A DNA stretch of 64,000 bases from Acinetobacter seifertii. Lineage in GTDB: Bacteria; Pseudomonadota; Gammaproteobacteria; Pseudomonadales; Moraxellaceae. Location: assembly GCF_000368065.1 (NCBI RefSeq), contig NZ_KB851200.1, positions 1,853,204-1,917,203 of the forward strand. Reading direction: 5' to 3'. This document shows, one piece after another, positions 40,586 through 48,710 of the stretch (position 1 is the stretch's first letter; each line of letters opens with the position of its first letter). The notes beneath the pieces are model-generated. The model searched no databases, was not told the origin of the DNA, and saw only the letters and a program-made list of their open reading frames with translations. Position numbers and translations under genes: made by a program.

Positions 40586-40603
40586 ATATATTGAAATTAA
40601 AAA

Positions 40604-41227
40604 CTATGAATGTTCTTCCGAGCGTGCCATTTCAGTATTGATATAACTCATGATCATAGTGGTTAACCCTTGCACCATTTCATCAAAACTAATAAATGGG
40701 TTAGGTAAAATAAGATGTCTTGCTACGTTAAAAATACCGCTATTTATACAAATGTAAGTAATGACAGGTAAGTTATTAATTTTTAAATATTTTGGATTAT
40801 GCATCATATATTTCATGATGACTTCCATTAAAGCCTGTTCAATTTTTGGAATATATTTGTCGTATTGCAACTCACCTGCATAACGTAAAACGGTTAAGTA
40901 ACGGTCATTATTCTTCTTTAATAAATCACTAAATGTATAAAAGATCATTTCGATAACAGGCTCTAACTCCAACTCTAGAATTGTAGGAGTTAACTCTTTA
41001 ATCATATCGAGAATTTCACTCACAAAGTAGTGATTCATCGCATCATAAATTTCTTCTTTATTTTTAAAATACTCATAAAGTGACCCAACACTCACACCTG
41101 CAATTTCTGCAATATGACGTGTAGTGGTACCACTTGGTCCATGCAATGCTACGGCAATAAAACCTGCTTCAATAATAGTATCAACAGTGACTTTGGCTCG
41201 TGCCTGACGGGGTTTTCGCGTAGACAT
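40604..41227 (-). CDS. TetR/AcrR-family transcriptional regulator
   Basis: A 207-aa repressor-type regulator. The N-terminal HTH is TTRHIAEIAGVSVGSLYEYFKNKEEIYDA at residues 34-62, preceded by the basic arm STRKPRQARAKVTVDTII. The C-terminal ligand-binding domain is all helical and has no recognisable effector motif. It lies between the two inverted monooxygenase operons, and a 28-bp sequence 15 bp upstream of its start recurs before the right operon. It is therefore the likely common regulator and probably autoregulates, which is inference from the repeats. Confidence 0.93.
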   Translation of the reverse strand: MSTRKPRQARAKVTVDTIIEAGFIAVALHGPSGTTTRHIAEIAGVSVGSLYEYFKNKEEIYDAMNHYFVSEILDMIKELTPTILELELEPVIEMIFYTFSDLLKKNNDRYLTVLRYAGELQYDKYIPKIEQALMEVIMKYMMHNPKYLKINNLPVITYICINSGIFNVARHLILPNPFISFDEMVQGLTTMIMSYINTEMARSEEHS

Positions 41228-41241
41228 ATTTTCTTATAAAT

Positions 41242-41269
41242 AATCCGAACATAAGCTCAGGTTAGCATG
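41242..41269. promoter_or_regulatory. 28-bp repeat, candidate TetR operator (copy 1)
   Basis: The sequence begins AATCCGAACATAAGCTCAGG and lies 15-42 bp upstream of the tetR start codon. It matches copy 2 at 25 of 28 positions, all three differences being G to A. The central AAC...AGCT...GTT has weak dyad symmetry. Confidence 0.6.
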
Positions 41270-41509
41270 TAATTTAGCCCTAACCTAATAAAAAAACAAA
41301 ATCCGAATACTTGTCAAACTTCATGACACAATTTCTTTAGAGGTATGGCAAAACATAGTTATGAGTTCTTTTATTATTAGGAAATTACTTTTAAAAGAAA
41401 TTAAAATATTCAAATAAAAATCAATGTATTAATAAAATTTTAAGCTAATTTTTTATTTTATTTATACATTAGATTTGAGCTTAAATAAATTGAAAAGTTA
41501 CCCGAATTG

Positions 41510-41537
41510 AATCCGAACATAAACTCAGATTAACATG
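41510..41537. promoter_or_regulatory. 28-bp repeat, candidate TetR operator (copy 2)
   Basis: The sequence begins AATCCGAACATAAACTCAGA, in the same orientation as copy 1 and 268 bp away. It lies 217 bp before the right operon and directly before the leader hairpin. Confidence 0.6.
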
Positions 41538-41546
41538 AAAAAATCT

Positions 41547-41586
41547 AAAAAGAGGTTGATTCATTTTATCAAGTTCGCCTCTTTTT
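41547..41586 (+). terminator. Terminator-like leader hairpin before the right operon
   Basis: AAAAAGAGG pairs with CCTCTTTTT, and inside it TTGAT pairs with ATCAA. The T-run follows directly, about 170 bp before the first gene. It could be an attenuator. No leader peptide or known riboswitch was recognised in 41270-41753. Confidence 0.5.
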
Positions 41587-41753
41587 CCGTTATTCAGTCA
41601 AATAATCAAACAAATAACGGAGCAACATCACCGTACTCAGTAAGCAGAGAAAACTGCTTTTTGAAAATGGAATTTACAGTGCCCTGTTGGAAATCAAAGC
41701 TTTTTGGTTTTCAGCAATATCGCACTATCACTGATTGATCTGAAGGTGTCGCC

Positions 41754-42713
41754 ATGATCTCGACCACAGTTAAAAAATCACTAAACAAAATTAAATTTTA
41801 CCGTGAAATCGAGTTACCAGATTTTGCCAGTAAAAAATCTATCCCAATCCGTCATTTAAATATTGGTTTTGATGGAAAGGAAATTGATGTCAGATTCTAT
41901 ATGGACAATCAATTTGCGACGATTTTTTTTGCTACGCTTTCAGTATTTCTAACCTATGGTGAAGACTTGGTGATTGAAACTGCTCGTCACCACCGCGAAT
42001 TTATTCAAGACCCCGTGTTAAAGCAACGCGTTACCTCCCTCATTGGTCAAGAAGCCATTCATTCAAAATTGCACAATGAATATAACGATGCGCTTAAAGA
42101 TGTTGAGTACCCTGTCGATTTATATCGTTTCTTGGGCGAGAACTTCTTTAAATATGTGTTTTTAAAATTCCCGCAACCACTGAAATTATCGATGATGGCT
42201 GGTATTGAGCATTTTACGGCTGTACTTGCTGAATACATGATGAAGCACGAAAAGAATTTCTACTATTCGGATGATGCGAAAAGCCGTGCGTTATGGATGT
42301 GGCATATGCTTGAAGAATCCGAGCATAAAGACATTGCCTATGATGTTTATCAATTACTTAATGGTAGCTACCCACTAAGAGCTTCTGGTTTCTTCTTAGC
42401 TTTGTTCACTATTTTAGGTTTAATCCCAGCGACTACCTTGTTTATTCCTGTTTTAAGAAAGCCACAGGAAATGTTAACTAGAAAATTCTGGAAAGACGCT
42501 CGCCGAGGTGTAGGACTTATTTTTGGTCCAAAAGATGGCGTATTTGGTAGCACAATTGGTCAAATTCTTGACTACTTACGCCCTGATTTCCACCCAAATG
42601 ATCATGATACGACTGAATATCTAGAATATTACAAAAACAAATTACTAAGCGAAGGCGGTGCAATTGCACCTTACTTTGTGAAGGAATTTACCCCTCCTGT
42701 ACGCATGTCTTAA
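41754..42713 (+). CDS. PF10118-family metal-dependent protein, diiron-like (right copy)
   Basis: A 319-aa protein and first gene of the right operon. Apart from a different N-terminal ~25 residues it matches the left copy over almost its whole length, including SIPIRHLNIGFDGKEID. The ExxH pairs GQEAIHSKLHNE and EESEHKDIAYD, with intervening glutamates, predict a diiron centre. AAGGTG lies 5 nt before the ATG, supporting the start. The function is unknown; possibilities are a hydrolase or a di-iron hydroxylase acting before the SDR and the flavin monooxygenase. Confidence 0.88.
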   Translation: MISTTVKKSLNKIKFYREIELPDFASKKSIPIRHLNIGFDGKEIDVRFYMDNQFATIFFATLSVFLTYGEDLVIETARHHREFIQDPVLKQRVTSLIGQEAIHSKLHNEYNDALKDVEYPVDLYRFLGENFFKYVFLKFPQPLKLSMMAGIEHFTAVLAEYMMKHEKNFYYSDDAKSRALWMWHMLEESEHKDIAYDVYQLLNGSYPLRASGFFLALFTILGLIPATTLFIPVLRKPQEMLTRKFWKDARRGVGLIFGPKDGVFGSTIGQILDYLRPDFHPNDHDTTEYLEYYKNKLLSEGGAIAPYFVKEFTPPVRMS

Positions 42714-42775
42714 TTGGCTTGTAACCAGTCACTACTCAATGGCTGGTTTTCCTTAAATCTATTTCGGGATGAATC

Positions 42776-43609
42776 ATGATTTTATTTGGCAAAAAGAGAG
42801 TTAAACCAAGCCAAAAAGCTTATGCCGTCGTGACGGGTGCAGGTAGCGGAATTGGTCGGAGTTTTGCAATTGAACTGGCAAAACGTGGTGGCAGCGTAGT
42901 GTGTGCAGATATTAATTTAGAAGCCGCAGAAGAAACCGTAAAGCTTCTTGAACAAGAAGGCGCAAAAGCTTTTGCTATGCGTTGTGATGTGGGTAATGCA
43001 GAACAAGTAAATCATTTAGCTGAAACTGCTGAAATTTTACTTGGGCACCCTGTAACTCTTGTCATTAATAATGCCGGAGTGGGTTTGGGTGGCAAGTTTG
43101 ACGAACTCAGTCTAGAAGACTGGAACTGGGTCATGAATATTAACCTTTGGGGTGTTATTCATGGTTGTCATGCATTTGTTCCCAAGTTTAAAAAGTTAGG
43201 TTACGGCGCGATTATTAATGTGGCTTCGGCGGCATCTTACACTGCTGCTCCAGAAATGACCGCGTATAACGTAACAAAAGCGGGTGTGCGTGCGCTATCT
43301 GAAACACTTTCTGCCGAACTGCGTAAGTTTAATATTAAAGTCAATGTGCTATGCCCGACTTTAGTTCCCACCAATATCATTAAAAATGGTCGTATTCCGG
43401 GTCGTTATTCAAAACTTGCAGACCATGCGCTCATGAACTACGCACTCACCACAAGTGATGACGTCGCCAAACTCACTCTTAACCGTCTTGATCAGGATGA
43501 GCTTTATACCATCCCTCAAATCGATGCGAAGTTGTTCTGGCTGATGAAACGTGCATCTCCAAGTTTGTATACCAAGTTCCTTGGTACCTCTTACAAATTA
43601 TTTAAATAA
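42776..43609 (+). CDS. Short-chain dehydrogenase/reductase (right copy)
   Basis: A 277-aa SDR with the same motifs as the left copy: TGAGSGIGRSFA near residue 21, NNAGVGLGGKFDE near residue 95, and INVASAASYTAAPEMTAYNVTKAG holding the Ser, Tyr and Lys. Differences are clustered in residues 5-12 and 55-80. The basic, hydrophobic C-terminal tail (LFWLMKRASPSLYTKFLG) is kept. It lies 62 bp after the PF10118 gene and 23 bp before the monooxygenase, in one operon. NAD preference is suggested by CADIN. Confidence 0.92.
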   Translation: MILFGKKRVKPSQKAYAVVTGAGSGIGRSFAIELAKRGGSVVCADINLEAAEETVKLLEQEGAKAFAMRCDVGNAEQVNHLAETAEILLGHPVTLVINNAGVGLGGKFDELSLEDWNWVMNINLWGVIHGCHAFVPKFKKLGYGAIINVASAASYTAAPEMTAYNVTKAGVRALSETLSAELRKFNIKVNVLCPTLVPTNIIKNGRIPGRYSKLADHALMNYALTTSDDVAKLTLNRLDQDELYTIPQIDAKLFWLMKRASPSLYTKFLGTSYKLFK

Positions 43610-43632
43610 GAAATTTTATAGGTAGTACCCAT

Positions 43633-45156
43633 ATGACTGCTCAAATGAAAACAAATGCATCAGCAAAAAAAGCTGTCAATTCACCTAGCCATATTTACGA
43701 CACCTTTATTGTCGGTGCCGGAATTTCCGGTATCGCCGCAGCGATTCGTCTCGACCAAGTTGGCTATACCAACTATAAAATTATTGAAAAAGCAGGACGT
43801 GTGGGTGGCACTTGGCGTGAAAACACCTATCCGGGCTGTGGCTGTGATGTACCGTCAGCTTTGTATTCTTATTCGTTTGCGCCTAGTGCAAAATGGAGTC
43901 ACTTATTTGCGCGTCAACCAGAAATTTTAAGTTACTTGGAAGACGTAAGTAACGAATTTAATGTTACATCTAAAATCGAGTTTAACAACGAGTTGCTTAA
44001 CGCAGCGTGGGATGACTCACGTCATGTATGGGTACTTGATACCACTACTGGCCAATATTTATCTAAAACCGTTATTTTTGCCACAGGTCCAATTACCGAA
44101 GCTCAAATTCCACGTCTTGAAGGCTTAGAAACATTTACAGGTGAAATGTTCCATTCAGCGAAATGGAATCATGATTATGACTTAACTGGTAAACGTATTG
44201 CCGTGATTGGTACGGGTGCATCTGCCATCCAATTTGTGCCACAAATTCAACCCAAAGCAAAAGAGCTGTTTGTGTTCCAACGTACAGCTCCTTGGGTGCT
44301 GCCAAAACCAGATACCGACTTGGGCGAGTTGAGTAAATCCGTCATTGCTAAATATCCGTCTATTCAAGCGAGCTGGCGTAAAAGTGTAGCGCTAACGCTA
44401 AATGCAATTAACTTTGGTTTACGTAATCCACTTGCTCTAAAACCAGTCAATGTACTCGGCAAGCAATTACTTAAACTTCAAATTGCAGACCCTGAATTAC
44501 GCAAAAACGTAACGCCTAATTTTGATATTGGCTGTAAACGTATTTTGTTTGCTAACAACTACTACCCTGCACTACAAGCACCAAACACGACTCTGATTCC
44601 TCATGGTTTAGTAAAAGTTGAAGGCAATACTGTTATTGCTGCAAATGGTGAACGCCACGAAGTTGATGTGATTATTTGGGGTACAGGCTTTGAAGTATCT
44701 CACCCACCAATCGGCAAACGTGTGTTTAATGAAAAAGGCCAACGTTTAAATGATTTATGGAAAAACACTTCACCAGAAGCTTACTTAGGAACCAACATTG
44801 AAAATGTACCAAATGCATTTTTAATTTTAGGGCCTAACGTACTGGTTTATGACTCGTTTATTGGTTTGGCAGAAGCACAACTCGACTATATCGTAGATGG
44901 CTTATTGAAAATTAAAAATAAAGGAATTAGCAAGTTAAACGTTAAGTCAGATGTAATTAAAAAGCATAACGACTTGGTGCAAAAGCACTTACAAACAACG
45001 GTATTTAATAGCGGCGGATGTAAGAGTTATTACCTTGATGCCAATGGTCGCAACTTTGCTGCATGGCCATGGTCATTGAAAAAGCTAAAACAACGTTTGA
45101 AAAATCTAGATTTAAAAGATTATGAAGTCACATATCAAACGTCAAAAATACATTAA
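43633..45156 (+). CDS. Flavin-containing monooxygenase, Baeyer-Villiger-like (right copy)
   Basis: A 507-aa FAD/NADPH monooxygenase, third gene of the right operon. The motifs are FIVGAGISGIAAAIRL near residue 25, GGTWRENTYPGCGCDVPSA near residue 58, FTGEMFHSAKWNHDYDLTGK near residue 165 and IAVIGTGASAIQFVP near residue 186. As in the left copy, Asn follows the conserved Trp of the BVMO fingerprint. The C-terminus lacks the left copy's last ~9 residues. Nucleotide identity with the left copy is very high in the central part. Substrate unknown. Confidence 0.9.
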   Translation: MTAQMKTNASAKKAVNSPSHIYDTFIVGAGISGIAAAIRLDQVGYTNYKIIEKAGRVGGTWRENTYPGCGCDVPSALYSYSFAPSAKWSHLFARQPEILSYLEDVSNEFNVTSKIEFNNELLNAAWDDSRHVWVLDTTTGQYLSKTVIFATGPITEAQIPRLEGLETFTGEMFHSAKWNHDYDLTGKRIAVIGTGASAIQFVPQIQPKAKELFVFQRTAPWVLPKPDTDLGELSKSVIAKYPSIQASWRKSVALTLNAINFGLRNPLALKPVNVLGKQLLKLQIADPELRKNVTPNFDIGCKRILFANNYYPALQAPNTTLIPHGLVKVEGNTVIAANGERHEVDVIIWGTGFEVSHPPIGKRVFNEKGQRLNDLWKNTSPEAYLGTNIENVPNAFLILGPNVLVYDSFIGLAEAQLDYIVDGLLKIKNKGISKLNVKSDVIKKHNDLVQKHLQTTVFNSGGCKSYYLDANGRNFAAWPWSLKKLKQRLKNLDLKDYEVTYQTSKIH

Positions 45157-45190
45157 CTTGTAATTTTGACCAAATCCGTTGTTATGAATG

Positions 45191-45228
45191 AGCAGTGTAT
45201 TTTTGTTTTTTTATAAAATACACTGCTT
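45191..45228 (+). terminator. Hairpin after the right monooxygenase operon
   Basis: AGCAGTGTATTTT / AAAATACACTGCT with an 11-nt loop. The T-tail is interrupted (TTCTTC), so some transcription may continue into the methyltransferase gene. Confidence 0.65.
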
Positions 45229-45268
45229 TCTTCATTGAATCTTCAAGAAATAAAAGAACAGGTTAAAG

Positions 45269-46147
45269 ATGAAAGAAGGTCAATCAAGCCGTACTGCCGA
45301 AGCTGCTGCTGCCTTACGCGCAAATCACTTTAAAAATACGACGAACCCTGTATTTTCAGATCCCTATGCTTTTGAACTAACAAGTAAAGGCTGGAAAAAA
45401 CTGCTCTCTAACCCGCTGATTGTTAAAGTGATGAATTCTTCGGTTTTAAATCGTACTTTAGGTTTACTTACTGGGCAAGTGGTCGGTCGCTCTCGTTATG
45501 CCGAAGACTTACTGGATCAGGCTGTTCAACACAATATTGAGCAATATGTATTAGTGGGTGCTGGTCTAGACTCTTTTGTACTACGTGAGTCACAGCATTA
45601 TCCAACGTTAAAAATTTTTGAAGTGGACCATCCTGATACTCAAGCGGCCAAACAATCTAAACTCAAAAAATTAGGCGAACTTCCCTCTACTGTTGAATTT
45701 GTTTCTATTAATTTTGAAAAAGAATCTATCTCTGAAGCGCTTGCCCGAAGTCGCTATGTACGAAAAGCTCCGGCTTTCTTTTCTTGGCTGGGCACCACTC
45801 ATTATTTAAAACCGGACACTACGCTACAAACTTTAAAAAGTATTGCTGAGTTTGCTGCAAACGGTAGCGAAGTGGTACTCGACTATTCGACCGATTTTCA
45901 GGAATTAAATGGTATTGAGCGACTTGGAAGTATCGGCGTTGCACAATTTACCCATTTGCTGAAAGAGCCTTTACTAGGTCAATTTAAACCAATAGATTTA
46001 CATCATGCAGTGGAGCAGATGGGTTTTGAAGTGGTCGAAGACTTATCAGGTGAAGCCATTACTGAACGATATTTTAATACACGAATCGATGAAATTCGCC
46101 ACACTTCAGCAACACGATTATTGCATTTGCGGTTAAATAAAAACTAA
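45269..46147 (+). CDS. Class I SAM-dependent methyltransferase, leucine carboxyl methyltransferase-like
   Basis: A 292-aa protein of the PF04072 family (TIGR00027-type), which is abundant in mycobacteria and often acts as an O-methyltransferase. Visible features are the N-terminal SRTAEAAAALRANHF, the basic SAM-entrance segment GRSRYAEDLLDQAV near residue 72, the SAM-binding YVLVGAGLDSFVLRE near residue 92 and FEVDHPDTQAAKQSKL near residue 116. The substrate is unknown, perhaps a carboxylate or hydroxyl produced by the neighbouring monooxygenase operon. It is separated from that operon by 112 bp and a hairpin. Confidence 0.88.
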   Translation: MKEGQSSRTAEAAAALRANHFKNTTNPVFSDPYAFELTSKGWKKLLSNPLIVKVMNSSVLNRTLGLLTGQVVGRSRYAEDLLDQAVQHNIEQYVLVGAGLDSFVLRESQHYPTLKIFEVDHPDTQAAKQSKLKKLGELPSTVEFVSINFEKESISEALARSRYVRKAPAFFSWLGTTHYLKPDTTLQTLKSIAEFAANGSEVVLDYSTDFQELNGIERLGSIGVAQFTHLLKEPLLGQFKPIDLHHAVEQMGFEVVEDLSGEAITERYFNTRIDEIRHTSATRLLHLRLNKN

Positions 46148-46152
46148 TGTTG

Positions 46153-46186
46153 AAAGCCAACTTAGACTTTAAGTTGGCTTTTTTAA
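46153..46186. terminator. Bidirectional terminator between methyltransferase and LysR genes
   Basis: AAAGCCAACTTA-GACTT-TAAGTTGGCTTTTTT between convergent genes. Confidence 0.9.
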
Positions 46187-46204
46187 TCAAGGTGAATACC
46201 ATCA

Positions 46205-47125
46205 TTACCAGCTTGAACGCGGCTCTGGCCCATCAACATGCTGATTTAAAAATTGGCGTAAATGATCTAAAAAGTGCGCGACTTTAGGTGACAGATTCAG
46301 TCTCTTTAAATACACCGCATAGACATCTGCTGGTGGTGTTTCATAATCCTCTAGCACTTGAACTAATCTACCACTTCTTAAATATTTTGCTACGTCCCAC
46401 TCTGCTCGCATCAAAATACCATAGCCTTCTAAGGCCCAATTTAATGCGACTGCACCATCATTCGTACTCAGTTGCCCATGAACTTTAACAGTTTCAACTT
46501 GTTTGCCATGACTTAACCGCCAATTCCCATAAGCAGAATCATTTTGCCGAATCACAATGCACTGATGCTGCGTTAAATCATGGGGAGTGAGCGGTTGCCC
46601 TGCCATTTTTAAATAGCTAGGTGATGCACATAATAAACGGCGGTTGGCTGCCAATTTTTTGGCAATTAGACGTGAATCAGGTATTTCGCCAAAGCGGATT
46701 GACACATCAATGGCTTCATCTGGCAGATTAATCGGGCGGTCAGTTAAATGCAGTTGAACATCGACATCAGGATAGATTTTAGCAAATGTAGAAATCGCTG
46801 GAGCAATATAAGAACGACCAAAGCCTAAAGGAGCATTCACACGCAATACCCCTTTGGGTGCTGCCCGACTACTTGAAACTAAACGCTCCATTTCATCGAT
46901 CTCTTTTAAAATACGAACCGCATTTTCAAAGTAGACCTCACCCTCACTGGTTAAGCTAATTCGGCGTGTTGTTCTATTTAAAAGCCTTACTCCTAAACGC
47001 TCTTCAAGTTGAGTTAAACGTCTAGAAACCGCAGGTGGAGTCAAGTTTAACTCTCGTGCCGTCGCGACAAGACTTCCTTGTTTAACCAATAAACAAAAGA
47101 AAGCTAATTCCGTATCTGCGTTCAT
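46205..47125 (-). CDS. LysR-family regulator, probable tartrate-operon activator (TtdR-like)
   Basis: A 306-aa LTTR. The winged HTH is ELAFFCLLVKQGSLVATARELNLTPPAVSRRLTQLEERLGVRLLNRTTRRISLT (given in segments), residues 6-59. The effector domain begins at about residue 90 (KGVLRVNAPLGFGRSYIAPAI). It is divergent from the MFS transporter and ttdAB with a 237-bp control region between, the usual layout for an LTTR that controls its neighbours, like ttdR with ttdABT in E. coli. The inducer is therefore probably tartrate (inference). Confidence 0.9.
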   Translation of the reverse strand: MNADTELAFFCLLVKQGSLVATARELNLTPPAVSRRLTQLEERLGVRLLNRTTRRISLTSEGEVYFENAVRILKEIDEMERLVSSSRAAPKGVLRVNAPLGFGRSYIAPAISTFAKIYPDVDVQLHLTDRPINLPDEAIDVSIRFGEIPDSRLIAKKLAANRRLLCASPSYLKMAGQPLTPHDLTQHQCIVIRQNDSAYGNWRLSHGKQVETVKVHGQLSTNDGAVALNWALEGYGILMRAEWDVAKYLRSGRLVQVLEDYETPPADVYAVYLKRLNLSPKVAHFLDHLRQFLNQHVDGPEPRSSW

Positions 47126-47320
47126 GATTATTAAGTTTTTTGCAATAGTGATTTAACTTTATATCGATTCATCAGTTTTTTAAAGGGTTTAACATCCATT
47201 TCATTATTTCCCGACATAAGTCGTCTCTTGTTTAAGAGCATAAAAACGTCCGCAGAAGGAATGCTGTGGATGAACGGGAAAAGCCATCTAGCCGAATGAA
47301 TAGCGGTAAAGAAAGCGAAA

Positions 47321-47342
47321 ACTACCAATCAGGATTGGTAGT
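47321..47342. promoter_or_regulatory. Perfect 22-bp palindrome before the tartrate transporter gene
   Basis: ACTACCAATC and its exact inverse GATTGGTAGT flank a central AG. It lies 20 bp before the start codon, close enough to be an operator or a 5'-UTR hairpin. A second, shorter dyad GTCATGA...TCATGAC (47341-47362) directly follows and holds the GGAG box in its loop. Confidence 0.6.
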
Positions 47343-47362
47343 CATGAATATGGAGTCATGAC

Positions 47363-48661
47363 ATGGAAATGGATATTGAAAAGCGAACGTTACGTCGAAT
47401 CACATGGAGAATCGTACCGTTTATTATGTTGTTATACCTTGTAGCCTATATCGATCGCGTCAATATTGGCTTTGCCGCACTCACCATGAAAGAAGATCTA
47501 GGGTTTACCGCCTCAGTTCTCGGGTTTGGTGCCGGAATTTTCTTTTTGGGCTATTTCTTATTTGAAGTCCCATCCAACATTATTTTGCATAAAGTCGGTG
47601 CCCGTATCTGGATTGCTCGAGTCATGGTGACTTGGGGTCTGATTGCAGCTGGTATGGCGTTTGTAGAAAGCTCAACCAGCTTTTATGTTATGCGATTTTT
47701 ACTCGGTGTTGCCGAAGCGGGTTTCTTTCCGGGCATTATTTTGTACTTAACTTACTGGTTTCCTGCACGCCATCGCGCTGGTGTGATTGCTTTATTTATG
47801 GCAGCCGCCCCAATTGCCACAGCAGTTGGTTCACCAATCTCTGCCGTGTTACTTGAAATGCATGGAATTTGGGGACTCGCTGGCTGGCAATGGATGTTCA
47901 TTATTGAAGCAATACCAGCACTCATCTTAGGCGTTGTCGTTTTTAAATATATGACTGACCGCCCTGAACAAGCCACTTGGTTAAAACAGGATGAACGCGA
48001 ATGGCTTGTAAAAACGATGAATGAAGAAGATGTCGGGAAAAATGCACCTCAGCATCACAGCATTCTTCGCGGTCTTGCCAACCCACGAGTACTTGCCCTT
48101 GCATTGATTTATTTCGGAACATCGGCTGGGCTTTATACCCTCGGCATCTGGGCACCACAAATTATTAAACAGCTTGGCGTAACGTCTATGACCGTCGGGC
48201 TTTTAAATGCCATTCCACCAATCGTTTCTGTCATTGCCATGGTTTTATGGTCTCGACACTCTGACCGCACCAATGAACGTACATGGCATGTTGCTCTCGC
48301 ATGTTTAACCGCAGCAGTTGGTCTCGCAATTGCAGCTGGCACACACAATGTCATTGGATTAATTGCAGCACTTACCATTGTGAATGTCGGTATTAGCTGT
48401 GCCAAGCCACCACTATGGAGCATGCCAACCATGTTCTTGTCAGGATCAGCCGCAGCAGCAGGCATTGCCACGATTAACTCAATCGGAAATTTAGGTGGGT
48501 TTGCAGGCCCTGCCATGATCGGCTGGATTAAAGATCAAACTGGAGATTTCACAGGTGGACTCTATTTTGTAGCAGGCCTACTCATTATCTCGACCTTACT
48601 GACACTAGTGCTGAGCTTCTCCCAAAAAGTGAAAGTAAACACTGCCAAAGCCACCCACTAA
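47363..48661 (+). CDS. MFS transporter, ACS family, probable tartrate importer
   Basis: A 432-aa 12-helix transporter. The MFS loop 2-3 region PSNIILHKVGARIWIARVMVTWG near residue 80 and the N-terminal LYLVAYIDRVNIGFAALTM (residues 24-42) are hallmarks of the anion:cation symporter (phthalate permease) family, which includes the Agrobacterium tartrate transporter TtuB. The central cytoplasmic loop (DRPEQATWLKQDEREWLVKTM) is typical. It lies 49 bp upstream of ttdA, so it probably brings L-tartrate or a related dicarboxylate into the cell. GGAG lies 7 nt before the start. Confidence 0.9.
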   Translation: MEMDIEKRTLRRITWRIVPFIMLLYLVAYIDRVNIGFAALTMKEDLGFTASVLGFGAGIFFLGYFLFEVPSNIILHKVGARIWIARVMVTWGLIAAGMAFVESSTSFYVMRFLLGVAEAGFFPGIILYLTYWFPARHRAGVIALFMAAAPIATAVGSPISAVLLEMHGIWGLAGWQWMFIIEAIPALILGVVVFKYMTDRPEQATWLKQDEREWLVKTMNEEDVGKNAPQHHSILRGLANPRVLALALIYFGTSAGLYTLGIWAPQIIKQLGVTSMTVGLLNAIPPIVSVIAMVLWSRHSDRTNERTWHVALACLTAAVGLAIAAGTHNVIGLIAALTIVNVGISCAKPPLWSMPTMFLSGSAAAAGIATINSIGNLGGFAGPAMIGWIKDQTGDFTGGLYFVAGLLIISTLLTLVLSFSQKVKVNTAKATH

Positions 48662-48710
48662 CTTTATTTACATCAATTAGATCTGAACAAGTTTCTTCAA
48701 GGAGCACAAC

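Noticed and set aside
41535..41738. 67-codon open frame before the right monooxygenase operon
   Set aside because: Its ATG lies inside the 28-bp repeat, there is no ribosome binding site, it runs through the leader hairpin, and its composition does not look coding.
47131..47328. 65-codon minus-strand frame upstream of the LysR gene
   Set aside because: It lies in the divergent control region, with no ribosome binding site and no recognisable protein features.
48133..48516. 127-codon frame opposite the tartrate transporter
   Set aside because: It is antisense to a conserved MFS gene and has no start signals.
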